This document shows, piece after piece, positions 1-12,020 of a DNA stretch of 64,000 nucleotides. The position numbers were made by a program, and so were the translations under genes. The notes beneath the pieces were generated by a model, which had not been told where the DNA came from, did no database searches, and was given only the letters and a program-made list of their open reading frames with translations. The stretch's first letter is position 1. Each line of letters starts with the position of its first letter. Origin of the DNA: Pseudomonas ekonensis (GTDB taxonomy: Bacteria; Pseudomonadota; Gammaproteobacteria; Pseudomonadales; Pseudomonadaceae); assembly GCF_019145435.1 (NCBI RefSeq), contig NZ_JAHSTS010000001.1:1378001-1442000 (forward strand), written 5' to 3'.

Positions 1-302
1 GACTCTTCGATATGTTGCTGGGCCAGGATGGGGGCGCCGGCAGCCACGCGGCCGATGATCGGCAGTGTGGATTCGTCGACCTTGGCTTCGAAATCGGGAA
101 TGCGGATGCCGCGGGAGGCGCCGGGCGTCATCTCGATCGCGCCCTTGCGGGCCAGGGCCTTGAGGTGTTCCTCGGCGGCGTTGGGGGACTTGAAGCCCAG
201 TTCCTGAGCGATTTCCGCGCGGGTCGGCGGATAGCCGTTGTCTTCGAGGCAACGTTTGATAAAGGCCAGAATCTCGGCTTGGCGTGGCGTCAGCTTAAGC
301 AT
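1..302 (-). CDS. lexA: LexA SOS repressor, N-terminal part (gene runs off the left edge)
   Basis: LexA represses DNA-repair genes and cleaves itself when RecA filaments form. About 100 N-terminal residues are visible, beginning [17 protein letters not shown]. They make up the winged helix-turn-helix, including the recognition-helix text [19 protein letters not shown], and the start of the hinge ([14 protein letters not shown]). The Ala-Gly cleavage site and the Ser-Lys catalytic dyad lie outside the window. The start ATG is at 302-300. Two LexA boxes lie immediately upstream, so the gene should be autoregulated. psrA is divergent on the other side, as in other pseudomonads. Confidence 0.95.
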   Translation of the reverse strand, partial: MLKLTPRQAEILAFIKRCLEDNGYPPTRAEIAQELGFKSPNAAEEHLKALARKGAIEMTPGASRGIRIPDFEAKVDESTLPIIGRVAAGAPILAQQHIEE

Positions 303-312
303 ATTGATCGCT

Positions 313-328
313 CTGTCTTTTTATACAG
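313..328. promoter_or_regulatory. LexA box 1 (SOS operator)
   Basis: The sequence CTGTCTTTTTATACAG fits CTGT-N8-ACAG exactly. It lies 11 bp upstream of the lexA start. Confidence 0.88.
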
Positions 329-331
329 TGA

Positions 332-347
332 CTGGGATTATATACAG
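332..347. promoter_or_regulatory. LexA box 2 (SOS operator)
   Basis: The sequence CTGGGATTATATACAG is a 16-bp LexA box with one mismatch in the left half. It starts 19 bp from the start of box 1. Tandem boxes are typical of lexA autoregulation in gamma-proteobacteria. Confidence 0.85.
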
Positions 348-488
348 TGGGCGAGGCTTGGCAATGCCCGTTTTTCGGCAGCCCGCCGGACGGTCGGCGA
401 CGGCTCCCGTCAAAGGCGCGGCCTTGTGTGGTTAAATACCTGACCGACCGTTCCCAAAACGAACCGGCAGGCTTGACAAGGCATGGGC

Positions 489-516
489 TGAAACGTATGT
501 TTCAAACAAGTGTTTG
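489..516. promoter_or_regulatory. Two overlapping PsrA-type operator palindromes
   Basis: Two inverted repeats overlap by two bases: TGAAAC-GTAT-GTTTCA (489-504) and CAAAC-AAGT-GTTTG (503-516). Both fit the known PsrA consensus (G/C)AAAC-N2-4-GTTT(G/C). They end 15 bp before the psrA start, which suggests negative autoregulation. Confidence 0.8.
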
Positions 517-531
517 TCAGGCGGAGTAGCC

Positions 532-1239
532 ATGGCCCAGTCGGAAACCGTTGAACGCATTCTCGATGCTGCCGAGCAATTGTTCGCGGAGAAAGGTTTC
601 GCCGAAACCTCGTTGCGTTTGATCACCAGCAAGGCCGGGGTCAACCTGGCGGCGGTGAATTACCACTTCGGTTCCAAGAAGGCGCTGATCCAGGCAGTCT
701 TCTCCCGGTTCCTCGGGCCGTTCTGCATCAGCCTCGACAAAGAGCTGGAGCGTCGCCAGGCCAAGCCGGAGCACAAGGCGTCCCTTGAGGAGCTGCTGGA
801 GATCCTGGTCGAGCAGGCGCTGGTGGTCCAGCCCCGCAGCGGCAACGACCTGTCGATCTTCATGCGTTTGCTGGGCCTGGCCTTCAGTCAGAGCCAAGGT
901 CACCTGCGCCGTTACCTCGAAGACATGTACGGCAAGGTGTTCCGCCGCTACATGCTGCTGGTCAACGAGGCCGCTCCGCGCATTCCGCCCATCGAGCTGT
1001 TCTGGCGCGTGCACTTCATGCTCGGCGCCGCCGCGTTCAGCATGTCCGGGATCAAGGCGTTGCGCGCCATCGCCGAAACCGATTTCGGCATCAACACGTC
1101 CATCGAGCAAGTGATGCGCCTGATGGTGCCGTTCCTCGCCGCCGGCATGCGCGCCGAAAGCGGCGTCACCGATGACGCCATGGCCGCCGCGCAATTGCGC
1201 CCCCGCAGCAAAACCGCCCCGGTGGCCGCCAAGGCCTGA
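532..1239 (+). CDS. psrA: TetR-family fatty-acid-responsive regulator PsrA
   Basis: This is a 235-aa TetR-type regulator. The N-terminal HTH reads ILDAAEQLFAEKGFAETSLR followed by VNLAAVNYHFGSKKALI, and a helical ligand-binding domain follows. PsrA is known to sense long-chain fatty acids, to repress beta-oxidation genes and itself, and to activate rpoS and type III secretion genes in other pseudomonads. The ATG at 532 follows a GGAG ribosome site and directly begins the conserved MAQSETVERIL. The position beside lexA and before nagZ matches the conserved Pseudomonas order. The C-terminal tail after about residue 215 is Ala/Arg-rich and probably disordered. Confidence 0.93.
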   Translation: MAQSETVERILDAAEQLFAEKGFAETSLRLITSKAGVNLAAVNYHFGSKKALIQAVFSRFLGPFCISLDKELERRQAKPEHKASLEELLEILVEQALVVQPRSGNDLSIFMRLLGLAFSQSQGHLRRYLEDMYGKVFRRYMLLVNEAAPRIPPIELFWRVHFMLGAAAFSMSGIKALRAIAETDFGINTSIEQVMRLMVPFLAAGMRAESGVTDDAMAAAQLRPRSKTAPVAAKA

Positions 1240-1319
1240 GCAAACGGGTGGGCGCGGCGGCGGACATCCGCTAAGCTAGCCGCCCATGCCGACTCTCGTT
1301 CTGAACCCGTTCCCCGTTG

Positions 1320-1358
1320 AAACCGCCGACCCGCCGGGCAATGCCCCGGGCGGCGGTT
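1320..1358 (+). terminator. GC-rich hairpin between psrA and nagZ
   Basis: AACCGCCG pairs with CGGCGGTT across an inner GC-rich stem with the loop near 1340. There is no T-run immediately after the stem; a short T-tract comes about 15 bp later. It may be a terminator or attenuator, and support is weak. Confidence 0.35.
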
Positions 1359-1395
1359 GTCCGTGGAGCGGGTTTTTCGTTATCAAGGAATCCCT

Positions 1396-2406
1396 ATGAC
1401 TGCTGGCCTGCAAGGCTCGTTGATGGTGGACGTCGCCGGTACCTGGCTGACGGCCGAAGATCGCCAACTGTTGCGTCAGCCCGAAGTGGGCGGCCTGATC
1501 ATTTTTGCCCGCAACATCGAACACCCCCGTCAGGTGCGGGAGCTGAGCGCGGCGATCCGCGCGGTGCGTCCCGACCTGTTGCTGGCGGTGGACCAAGAGG
1601 GCGGCCGGGTGCAGCGTCTGCGTCAGGGCTTCGTGCGGTTGCCGGCCATGCGGGCGATCGCCGACAACCCGAACGCCGAATACCTGGCCGAACAGTGCGG
1701 CTGGATCATGGCCACCGAAGTGCTGGCGGTGGGGCTCGACCTGAGCTTCGCGCCGGTGCTGGACCTGGATCACCAGCGCAGCGCCGTGGTGGGCACCCGT
1801 TCCTTCGAAGGGGACCCCGAGCGTGCCGCGCTGCTGGCCGGCGCCTTCATCCGCGGCATGAACAGCGCCGGGATGGCTGCCACGGGCAAGCACTTTCCCG
1901 GCCATGGCTGGGCCGAGGCAGACTCCCACGTGGCGATTCCGAACGATGAGCGCAGCCTCGACGAGATCCGCGCCAAGGATCTGGTGCCGTTCGCGAAGCT
2001 GAGCAAACAGCTGGCCGCCGTGATGCCGGCCCACGTCATTTATCCGCAGGTCGATGCGCAGCCGGCCGGGTTCTCCCGTCGCTGGCTGCAGGACATCCTG
2101 CGCGGCGAACTGCAGTTCGACGGCGTGATCTTCAGTGACGACCTGTCGATGGCCGGCGCCCATGTGGTGGGCGATGCCGCCAGCCGCATAGAGGCGGCGC
2201 TCAGTGCGGGTTGCGACATGGGCCTGGTCTGCAACGACCGCGCCGCCGCCGAGCTCGCCCTGAGCGCGGCGCAGCGCCTGAAGGTCAAGCCGTCCGCACG
2301 CATCGCCAGGATGCGCGGGCAGGCGTTCGCCAGCACCGACTACCGTCAGGATCCGCGCTGGCTCACCGCCCTCGGCGCGCTCAAAGACGCTCAACTGATT
2401 GATTAA
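1396..2406 (+). CDS. nagZ: Beta-N-acetylhexosaminidase NagZ (peptidoglycan recycling)
   Basis: This 336-aa cytoplasmic GH3 enzyme removes GlcNAc from GlcNAc-1,6-anhydromuropeptides during cell-wall recycling. The products act as AmpC-inducing ligands. The family signature KHFPGHG is present, followed by the catalytic His/Asp region (AEADSHVAIP). The substrate-pocket text DQEGGRVQRL is near residue 75, and the nucleophile region IFSDDLSMAGA is near residue 245. The length agrees with other NagZ proteins of about 330 residues. The start at 1396 follows AAGGAATCC. The phosphorylase gene follows 12 bp downstream, so the two are probably co-transcribed. Confidence 0.93.
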   Translation: MTAGLQGSLMVDVAGTWLTAEDRQLLRQPEVGGLIIFARNIEHPRQVRELSAAIRAVRPDLLLAVDQEGGRVQRLRQGFVRLPAMRAIADNPNAEYLAEQCGWIMATEVLAVGLDLSFAPVLDLDHQRSAVVGTRSFEGDPERAALLAGAFIRGMNSAGMAATGKHFPGHGWAEADSHVAIPNDERSLDEIRAKDLVPFAKLSKQLAAVMPAHVIYPQVDAQPAGFSRRWLQDILRGELQFDGVIFSDDLSMAGAHVVGDAASRIEAALSAGCDMGLVCNDRAAAELALSAAQRLKVKPSARIARMRGQAFASTDYRQDPRWLTALGALKDAQLID

Positions 2407-3156
<750 letters not shown>

Positions 3157-3227
3157 GCCCGGCCTTACGCCGCGTCGCTCCCGCAGAGGCATGAGCCGTA
3201 CCCAAAAGATCGGTTTGACTCAAGCCC

Positions 3228-3263
3228 TGTGGGAGCGGCGGTCTGATGATTCGACTTGCCCGC
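3228..3263 (+). repeat. REP element (GTGGGAGC family)
   Basis: The sequence begins TGTGGGAGCGGCGG and continues to GATTCGACTTGCCCGCA. A close relative lies at 48661-48697. It sits between the convergent phosphorylase and helicase genes. Confidence 0.7.
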
Positions 3264-3272
3264 AATCCGTAC

Positions 3273-5963
<2,691 letters not shown>

Positions 5964-5974
5964 AACGACTTCGA

Positions 5975-6541
5975 TCAGTCCGGCACGACTTCAGGCGCTT
6001 CGCGAGGCGCAGGCGCCGTCAGTGAAGTGATCTTGATCAGCAGGGCCAGGTGGCCGTTGTCGAGGTAGTTGAGCTGGCCGTTCTTGGTGTGGCTGTCCTG
6101 CTTCAGCCGTTCGCTGGCCGTGACCATGCCGTTGCCGTCGATCTGGTTGACCCAGAAATCGGCGTTCACGTCGGTGAAGCGCCCCAGCTTCATTTCCAGC
6201 GTCCCTTCGATGGGGAACTGGCCGAACTGCTCCTGGCCTTCGCTGACCGCCACTTTCGCCGGCGCTTCGCCCAGGGTCTGCTGCCAGGCCTTGTGCATCA
6301 GTACGCTGTACTCGCCGCTGGCGGTGAGCTTGGCGGCGACGTCGCCCAGGGCCGGGGTGCGCCGGCTGTCATCGCCCAGGCGCCGGGCGCCGGCGGCCCA
6401 GTCTTCCGGTGCGGCGCGGCTGACGATCGCCGGCACGGCGTTCTGGCGCACCAGGATCATTTCGACCTGGTACAGGTCATCGGCAAACGCGGTGGGGGCG
6501 ACCAGGGTCATCAACAAGGTCAGTGAGCGGAACAGGCGCAT
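5975..6541 (-). CDS. CsiV-family periplasmic protein
   Basis: This 188-aa protein has a cleavable signal peptide (MRLFRSLTLLMTLVAPTAFA). The family feature YQVEMILVRQ comes directly after it, and the C-terminal part contains NADFWVNQ. The CsiV family was described in Vibrio as a peptidoglycan-binding protein needed under D-amino-acid stress. Here it lies 10 bp downstream of mfd, which is a conserved arrangement in pseudomonads. The family is assigned on the opening motif and the neighbourhood, so confidence is moderate. Confidence 0.7.
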   Translation of the reverse strand: MRLFRSLTLLMTLVAPTAFADDLYQVEMILVRQNAVPAIVSRAAPEDWAAGARRLGDDSRRTPALGDVAAKLTASGEYSVLMHKAWQQTLGEAPAKVAVSEGQEQFGQFPIEGTLEMKLGRFTDVNADFWVNQIDGNGMVTASERLKQDSHTKNGQLNYLDNGHLALLIKITSLTAPAPREAPEVVPD

Positions 6542-6551
6542 GCGGCGTCCT

Positions 6552-9500
6552 TCAAGCAGTTGTCGGGATGAGGCGCTCGAACAGCGCCTCCACAGTATTG
6601 AAGCGCTCTTCCGGGCGCTCCATCGGCACCATGAACTTGAACATCGTGGCGCCTTCGAACTTGTAGCGTTTGGGCTGGCCCTGGATCAGTTTGATCAGGG
6701 TCAGCGGATCGACCGGCGTCTGGGCGGCGAACTCGATGCGTCCGCCTTGCGGTCCGCCGTCGACCTTCTTGATGCCCAGCTGTTCGGCCTTGAGTTTCAG
6801 CGCGGTGAGGCGCATCAGGTTCTTGGTCGGCTCCGGCAGCAGGCCGAAGCGGTCGATCATCTCCACCTGCAGGTCCTTCAGGCCTTCCTCGTCGGTGGCC
6901 GACGCGATGCGCTTGTACAGGATCAGGCGGGCGTGGACGTCCGGCAGATAGTCCTCGGGAATCAGTGCAGGCACCCGCAGGTTCACTTCCGGGCCGCCGC
7001 CGAGCGGCTGCTCCAGGTTCGGTTGCTCGCCCTTGCGGATCGATTTCACCGCGCGTTCGAGCATTTCCATGTACAGGGTGAAGCCCACGGCCTGGATCTG
7101 GCCGCTCTGGCCGTCGCCGAGCAGTTCGCCGGCGCCGCGGATCTCCAGGTCGTTGGTGGCCAGCACGAAACCGGCGCCCAGGTCCTGGGTGTTGGCGATC
7201 GCTTCCAGGCGCTTCTCCGCGTCGGCGGTGATCTGCTGGCGCGGCGGCGTCAGCAGGTAGGCGTAGGCCTGGTGGTGGCTGCGCCCGACCCGCCCGCGCA
7301 ACTGGTGCAACTGGGCCAGGCCGAACTTGTCGGCGCGCTCGATGATGATCGTGTTGGCGCTCGGCACGTCGATGCCGGTCTCGATGATGGTCGAGGCGAT
7401 CAGTACGTTGAAGCGCTTGTGATAGAAGTCGCTCATCACCTGTTCGAGTTCGCGCTCGCGCATCTGCCCGTGGCCGATGCCGATCCGCGCTTCCGGCACC
7501 AGTTCGGCCAGGTCGGCGGCGCACTTCTCGATGGTCTTCACATCGTTGTGCAGGTAATAGACCTGGCCGCCGCGCAGCAGCTCACGCAGCAGCGCCTCTT
7601 TGACCGTGCTCTTGTTCTGCTCCATGACGAAGGTGCGCACCGACAGGCGCCGCGCCGGCGGCGTGGCGATGATCGACAGGTCGCGCATGCCCGACACCGC
7701 CATGTTCAGCGTGCGCGGAATCGGCGTGGCGGTCAGGGTCAGGATGTCGACTTCGCTGCGCAGGGCCTTGAGCTGTTCCTTCTGGCGGACGCCGAAGCGG
7801 TGCTCTTCGTCGATGATCACCAGCCCCAGGTTCTTGATCTTGACGTCGTCCTGCAGCAGCTTGTGGGTGCCGATGACGATGTCGATCTTGCCCTCGGCCA
7901 GATCGGCCACGGCGGCGTTGACTTCCTTGGCCGACTTGAAGCGGCTCATCACCTCCACGGTCACCGGCCAGTCGGCGAAGCGGTCGCGGAAACTGTTGTA
8001 GTGCTGCTGGGCGAGCAGGGTGGTCGGCACCAGGATCGCCACCTGCCGGCCGCCGTGCACCGCGATGAACGCGGCGCGCATCGCCACTTCGGTCTTGCCG
8101 AAGCCGACGTCGCCGCAGACCAGGCGATCCATCGGCTTGGGCGCGAGCATGTCCTCGCGCACGGCTTCGATGGTGGCCTGCTGGTCCGGGGTTTCCTCGA
8201 ACGGGAAGCCGGCGCTGAACGTGGCGTAGTCGGCCTTCGGGTCGGCGAAGGCGTAACCTTCGCGGGCGGCGCGGCGGGCATAGATGTCGAGCAGTTCGGC
8301 GGCGACGTCGCGCACCTGTTCGGCGGCCTTGCGCTTGGCTTTCTGCCAGGTTTCGGAGCCTAAGCGGTGCAGCGGCGCGAGTTCGTCGTCGCTGCCGGTG
8401 TAGCGGGCGATCAGGTGCAGGTTGGCCACCGGCACGTACAGCTTGGCGCCCTCGGCGTATTCCAGGGTGAGGAACTCGGCGGCCTGGTTGTCGATCTCGA
8501 GGATCGACAGGCCCAGGTAGCGGCCGACGCCGTGGTCGATGTGCACCACCGGCGCGCCTTCGCGCAGTTCCGTGAGGTTCTTGATCACCGCGTCGTTGTT
8601 GGCGTCGGCGCGTTTTTCGCGGCGCCGGCGTTGCATCACCCGTTGGCCGAACAGCGGGCTTTCGGCGATCAGCGCCAGCGACGGTTCGTCCAGCATCAGG
8701 CCTTCGTCGAGCGGGGCGATGGTGATCGCCAGGCGCTCCTTGCCGGCGACGAAGTCCGGCCAGCTGTCGACGGTCTTGGGGCGCAGCTTCAGGCGTTCGA
8801 GCAGTTCCAGCAGCACCTCGCGGCGGCCTGCGGATTCGGCGGTGAACAGCACGCGTCCGGGGAAGGCGTCGAGGAAGGCGGAAAGGGCCGCCAGCGGTTG
8901 GCTGGCCTTGGCCTCGATGGCCAGGTTCGGCAGCGCCTGCGCCGGGAAGCGCTCGCGGCCGACGCCGGTGTCCGTGTCCTGTTGGCTGGCGGTGACGCGA
9001 GGCCAGCTCTTGAGGCGGGCGAAGCAGTCTTCCACCGGCAGGAACAGTTCGGCGGGCGGCAATAAAGGACGCGACGGGTCGACGCGGCGTTCCTCATAGC
9101 GGTTGCGCACGTCGTTCCAGAAGTTCTCCGCCGCCTGTTCGATGCCCGGCAAGGAGAACACCTGGGTGTCCTGGGGCAGGTAGTCGAACAGGGTGGAGGT
9201 CTCTTCGAAGAACAGCGGCAGGTAGTACTCGATGCCGGCCGGGGTGATGCCGCTGCTCAGGTCCTGGAAGATCGGGCAGCGACGGAAATCGACATCGAAA
9301 CGCTCACGGAAGCGCGCCTTGAAGCGGGTGACCGCTTCTTTCTGCAGCGGGAATTCCTTGGCCGGGAGCAGCTTGACCGAGTCGACCTTGTCGATGGAGC
9401 GCTGGTTCTCCGGGTCGAAGGTGCGCAGGGTCTCGATTTCGTCGTCGAACAGGTCGATGCGGTAGGGCAGTTTGCTGCCCATCGGGAACAGGTCGATCAG

Positions 9501-10001
9501 CGCGCCGCGCACGGTGAACTCGCCGTGCTCGTAGACCGTGTCCACATAGCGGTAGCCGCTGGCTTCGAGCCGGGTGCGCATCTGTTCGACATCGAGCTTC
9601 TGGCCGACGTCCAGCGCCAGGCTGCTGCCGAGCAGGAACTGGGTCGGCGCCAGGCGGTGCAGGGCGGTGGTGATCGGCACCACCAGCACGCCGTGCGCAA
9701 GTTCCGGCAGGCGGTAAAGGCTGGCGATGCGCTGGGAAATGATGTCCTGGTGCGGCGAGAACAGGTCGTAGGGCAGGGTTTCCCAGTCCGGGAAATGCAG
9801 CACGGGCAGATCCGGGGCGAAGAAGCTCAGCTCCTGTTCCAGCCGCTCGGCGCTTTGGCTGTCGGCGGTCAGCAGCAGCGTAAAGCGCTTGGCTGCGCTG
9901 GCAGCCTCGGCGATCGCCAGGCTCAGGGCGGCACCGGGCAGGTTGCCCCAATGCTGTTTACCTGCCGCGGCAGGGAGTGGCGGTAGACGCAGAACGGGCA
10001 C
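6552..10001 (-). CDS. mfd: Transcription-repair coupling factor Mfd
   Basis: Mfd pushes stalled RNA polymerase off lesions and recruits UvrA. The 1149 residues match full-length Mfd. The N-terminal UvrB-like module includes PDLPVLHFPDWETLPYD. The RNA-polymerase interaction domain begins around VVHIDHGVGRYLGL, and the translocase has Walker A CGDVGFGKTEV near residue 629 and DEEHRFG near 732. The TRG motif text EDYLPDVHARLILYKRIA lies in the C-terminal domain. The start ATG is at 10001-9999. Confidence 0.96.
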   Translation of the reverse strand: MPVLRLPPLPAAAGKQHWGNLPGAALSLAIAEAASAAKRFTLLLTADSQSAERLEQELSFFAPDLPVLHFPDWETLPYDLFSPHQDIISQRIASLYRLPELAHGVLVVPITTALHRLAPTQFLLGSSLALDVGQKLDVEQMRTRLEASGYRYVDTVYEHGEFTVRGALIDLFPMGSKLPYRIDLFDDEIETLRTFDPENQRSIDKVDSVKLLPAKEFPLQKEAVTRFKARFRERFDVDFRRCPIFQDLSSGITPAGIEYYLPLFFEETSTLFDYLPQDTQVFSLPGIEQAAENFWNDVRNRYEERRVDPSRPLLPPAELFLPVEDCFARLKSWPRVTASQQDTDTGVGRERFPAQALPNLAIEAKASQPLAALSAFLDAFPGRVLFTAESAGRREVLLELLERLKLRPKTVDSWPDFVAGKERLAITIAPLDEGLMLDEPSLALIAESPLFGQRVMQRRRREKRADANNDAVIKNLTELREGAPVVHIDHGVGRYLGLSILEIDNQAAEFLTLEYAEGAKLYVPVANLHLIARYTGSDDELAPLHRLGSETWQKAKRKAAEQVRDVAAELLDIYARRAAREGYAFADPKADYATFSAGFPFEETPDQQATIEAVREDMLAPKPMDRLVCGDVGFGKTEVAMRAAFIAVHGGRQVAILVPTTLLAQQHYNSFRDRFADWPVTVEVMSRFKSAKEVNAAVADLAEGKIDIVIGTHKLLQDDVKIKNLGLVIIDEEHRFGVRQKEQLKALRSEVDILTLTATPIPRTLNMAVSGMRDLSIIATPPARRLSVRTFVMEQNKSTVKEALLRELLRGGQVYYLHNDVKTIEKCAADLAELVPEARIGIGHGQMRERELEQVMSDFYHKRFNVLIASTIIETGIDVPSANTIIIERADKFGLAQLHQLRGRVGRSHHQAYAYLLTPPRQQITADAEKRLEAIANTQDLGAGFVLATNDLEIRGAGELLGDGQSGQIQAVGFTLYMEMLERAVKSIRKGEQPNLEQPLGGGPEVNLRVPALIPEDYLPDVHARLILYKRIASATDEEGLKDLQVEMIDRFGLLPEPTKNLMRLTALKLKAEQLGIKKVDGGPQGGRIEFAAQTPVDPLTLIKLIQGQPKRYKFEGATMFKFMVPMERPEERFNTVEALFERLIPTTA

Positions 10002-10370
10002 GGAAGGTCGGGCTCCAGGCGGTGCGACAAAGTCGGTAATTGTAGCGGCGTCGGGTGCCGCCTGTCAGTTGCAGACTGCGTCTATCTGCGCTGTTTGGGC
10101 GAAATGTAGTGGTAAAGACAAAAACGGGCGGTTTTTTGGTGGAAATGTAGTGCCGAAAACCAAGGGTGTTACGGAGGGTTACAGACATGGTCGTTTGGGT
10201 GTCGAAAAATTGACAGCGCTGGAAGCCCCGGTTTTGCTGGGCTGGCGAGGGGCGCAATTTTTTCGGCCGGTCATTTGTTACCGATTGCGCGACAGGCGCG
10301 CATTGCTACGCGATGGACTCGGCGGCATAATGTAGCCCCTTTTTTCTGCCCCTACATGTGGAAGGTTCCC
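10002..10370. other. Divergent mfd/gap intergenic region
   Basis: These 369 bp separate divergent mfd and gap. Apart from one good sigma70-like promoter towards gap I see no gene, repeat or convincing hairpin. The centre (10090-10160) is more AT-rich than its surroundings. Confidence 0.6.
10303..10331 (+). promoter_or_regulatory. Predicted sigma70 promoter of gap
   Basis: TTGCTA (10303-10308) and CATAAT (10326-10331) are separated by exactly 17 bp. This gives a transcript start near 10338 and a leader of about 33 nt before the GTG at 10371. Confidence 0.5.
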
Positions 10371-11819
10371 GTGACTCAGAAGCCCGACCAGTGTCTTGGT
10401 GAATGGATCGACCGTGAAGCACTCGCAGAAGCGATGATTCCGCTTATCGGTCAGCTCTACCGCAACAACAACGTGGTGAGCTCGATCTATGGCCGCAGCC
10501 TGATCAACCAGTCTGTCATCGCGATTCTCAAAGCCCACCGCTTTGCCCGCCATCGCGCTGCCGACGACAGCGAACTCTCCGTCCACGAAACATTCCCGCT
10601 GCTCAAGGCCATGAGCGAGCTCAAGCTCGGCGCGGCTTCGGTAGACCTGGGCAAGCTGGCGTTCAAGTTCCGCAACGAAGCCAACGGCCGTACCGCCGAG
10701 CAGTTCGTGCGTGAAGAGATGGCCGAAGTGGTCGGTCAGCAGAACGCTTCGGCCCGCAAGGGCACCGACGTCGTCCTGTACGGTTTCGGCCGCATCGGCC
10801 GTCTGCTGGCGCGCATCCTGATCGAGAAGACCGGCGGCGGCGACGGCCTGCGCCTGCGGGCCATCGTGGTGCGCAAGGGCGCCGAGAACGACCTGACCAA
10901 GCGCGCCAGCCTGCTGCGCCGCGACTCGGTGCACGGTTCGTTCAACGGCACCATCACCATCGATGAAGCCAACAACACCATCACCGCCAACGGCAACCTG
11001 ATCCAGGTGATCTACGCGAAGAACCCGACCGAGGTGGACTACACCCAGTACGGCATCAAAGACGCGCTGCTGGTGGACAACACCGGTGTGTGGCGTGACG
11101 CCGACGGCCTGGGTCAGCACCTGCAGTGCCCGGGCATCGACCGTGTGGTTCTGACTGCGCCTGGCAAGGGCAAGCTGAAGAACATCGTTCATGGCATCAA
11201 CCACAACGAAATCACCGCTGACGACAAGATCGTCTCCGCCGCTTCCTGCACCACCAACGCCATCGTGCCGGTGCTGAAGGCTGTGAACGACAAGTTCGGC
11301 ATCGTCAACGGCCACGTCGAGACCGTTCACTCGTACACCAACGACCAGAACCTGATCGACAACTTCCACAAAGGCGACCGCCGTGGCCGCAGCGCCGCGC
11401 TGAACATGGTGATCACCGAGACCGGCGCCGCCACCGCTGCCGCCAAGGCCCTGCCTGAGCTGGCCGGCAAGCTGACCGGCAACGCGATCCGCGTTCCGAC
11501 GCCGAACGTGTCCATGGCCATCCTCAACCTGAACCTTGAGAAGGCCGCCACCCGCGAAGAGATGAACGAGTACCTGCGCTACATGGCGCTGCACTCGGAC
11601 CTGCACAAGCAGATCGACTTCGTCAATTCGCAGGAAGTGGTTTCCACCGACTTCGTGGGCTCGCGCCACGCAGGCGTGGTGGACGCCGAGGCGACCATCA
11701 CCCAGGACAACCGCGTCGTTCTGTACGTCTGGTACGACAACGAGTTCGGCTACAGCTGCCAGGTGATCCGCGTGATGGAAGACATGGCCGGTGTGAACCC
11801 GCCAGCGTTCCCGCGCTAA
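10371..11819 (+). CDS. Long-form glyceraldehyde-3-phosphate dehydrogenase-like protein
   Basis: This protein is 482 aa, against about 335 aa for ordinary GAPDH. The first 125 residues or so are an extra helical region (TQKPDQCLGEWIDREALAEA onward). The Rossmann fold follows (VVLYGFGRIGRLLAR), then the catalytic segment AASCTTNAIVPVLK with its active Cys, and HSYTNDQNLID. NAD(P)-dependent oxidation of glyceraldehyde-3-phosphate is expected, and the PAO1 homologue is the one beside mfd. GTG at 10371 with GAAGG upstream was chosen. An in-frame ATG at 10356 would add five residues. A strong terminator follows. Confidence 0.86.
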   Translation: MTQKPDQCLGEWIDREALAEAMIPLIGQLYRNNNVVSSIYGRSLINQSVIAILKAHRFARHRAADDSELSVHETFPLLKAMSELKLGAASVDLGKLAFKFRNEANGRTAEQFVREEMAEVVGQQNASARKGTDVVLYGFGRIGRLLARILIEKTGGGDGLRLRAIVVRKGAENDLTKRASLLRRDSVHGSFNGTITIDEANNTITANGNLIQVIYAKNPTEVDYTQYGIKDALLVDNTGVWRDADGLGQHLQCPGIDRVVLTAPGKGKLKNIVHGINHNEITADDKIVSAASCTTNAIVPVLKAVNDKFGIVNGHVETVHSYTNDQNLIDNFHKGDRRGRSAALNMVITETGAATAAAKALPELAGKLTGNAIRVPTPNVSMAILNLNLEKAATREEMNEYLRYMALHSDLHKQIDFVNSQEVVSTDFVGSRHAGVVDAEATITQDNRVVLYVWYDNEFGYSCQVIRVMEDMAGVNPPAFPR

Positions 11820-11835
11820 GCCTTAGCGGTACATG

Positions 11836-11866
11836 AAAACGCCCCGACCTTGGTCGGGGCGTTTTT
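11836..11866 (+). terminator. Rho-independent terminator of gap
   Basis: The stem AAAACGCCCCGACC / GGTCGGGGCGTTTT is followed by TTTTTGTTT. It begins 17 bp after the stop codon. Confidence 0.93.
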
Positions 11867-11926
11867 GTTTGTGTGCCTGTCGGGAGCTCGCTCGTCTGTG
11901 CGGGCCTCATCGTCGGATCGCCTCCC

Positions 11927-12010
11927 GGAGCAAGTCCGCTCCCACAGGTCGCGCGGCGTACGCAATGCTTGTGAACGACAGGGGCATTGTGGGAGCGGGC
12001 TTGCCCGCGA
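11927..12010. repeat. REPIN (inverted REP pair)
   Basis: The left arm GGAGCAAGTCCGCTCCCACA (11927-11946) and the right arm TGTGGGAGCGGGCTTGCCCG (from 11988) are inverted copies of the GTGGGAGC REP. About 40 bp lie between them. The pair sits between convergent gap and citA. Confidence 0.8.
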
Positions 12011-12020
12011 AAGCGATCGG

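Noticed and set aside
6069..8363. A 764-codon frame opposite mfd and csiV
   Set aside because: It is low-complexity shadow sequence, and the genuine genes on the minus strand have full-length domain matches.
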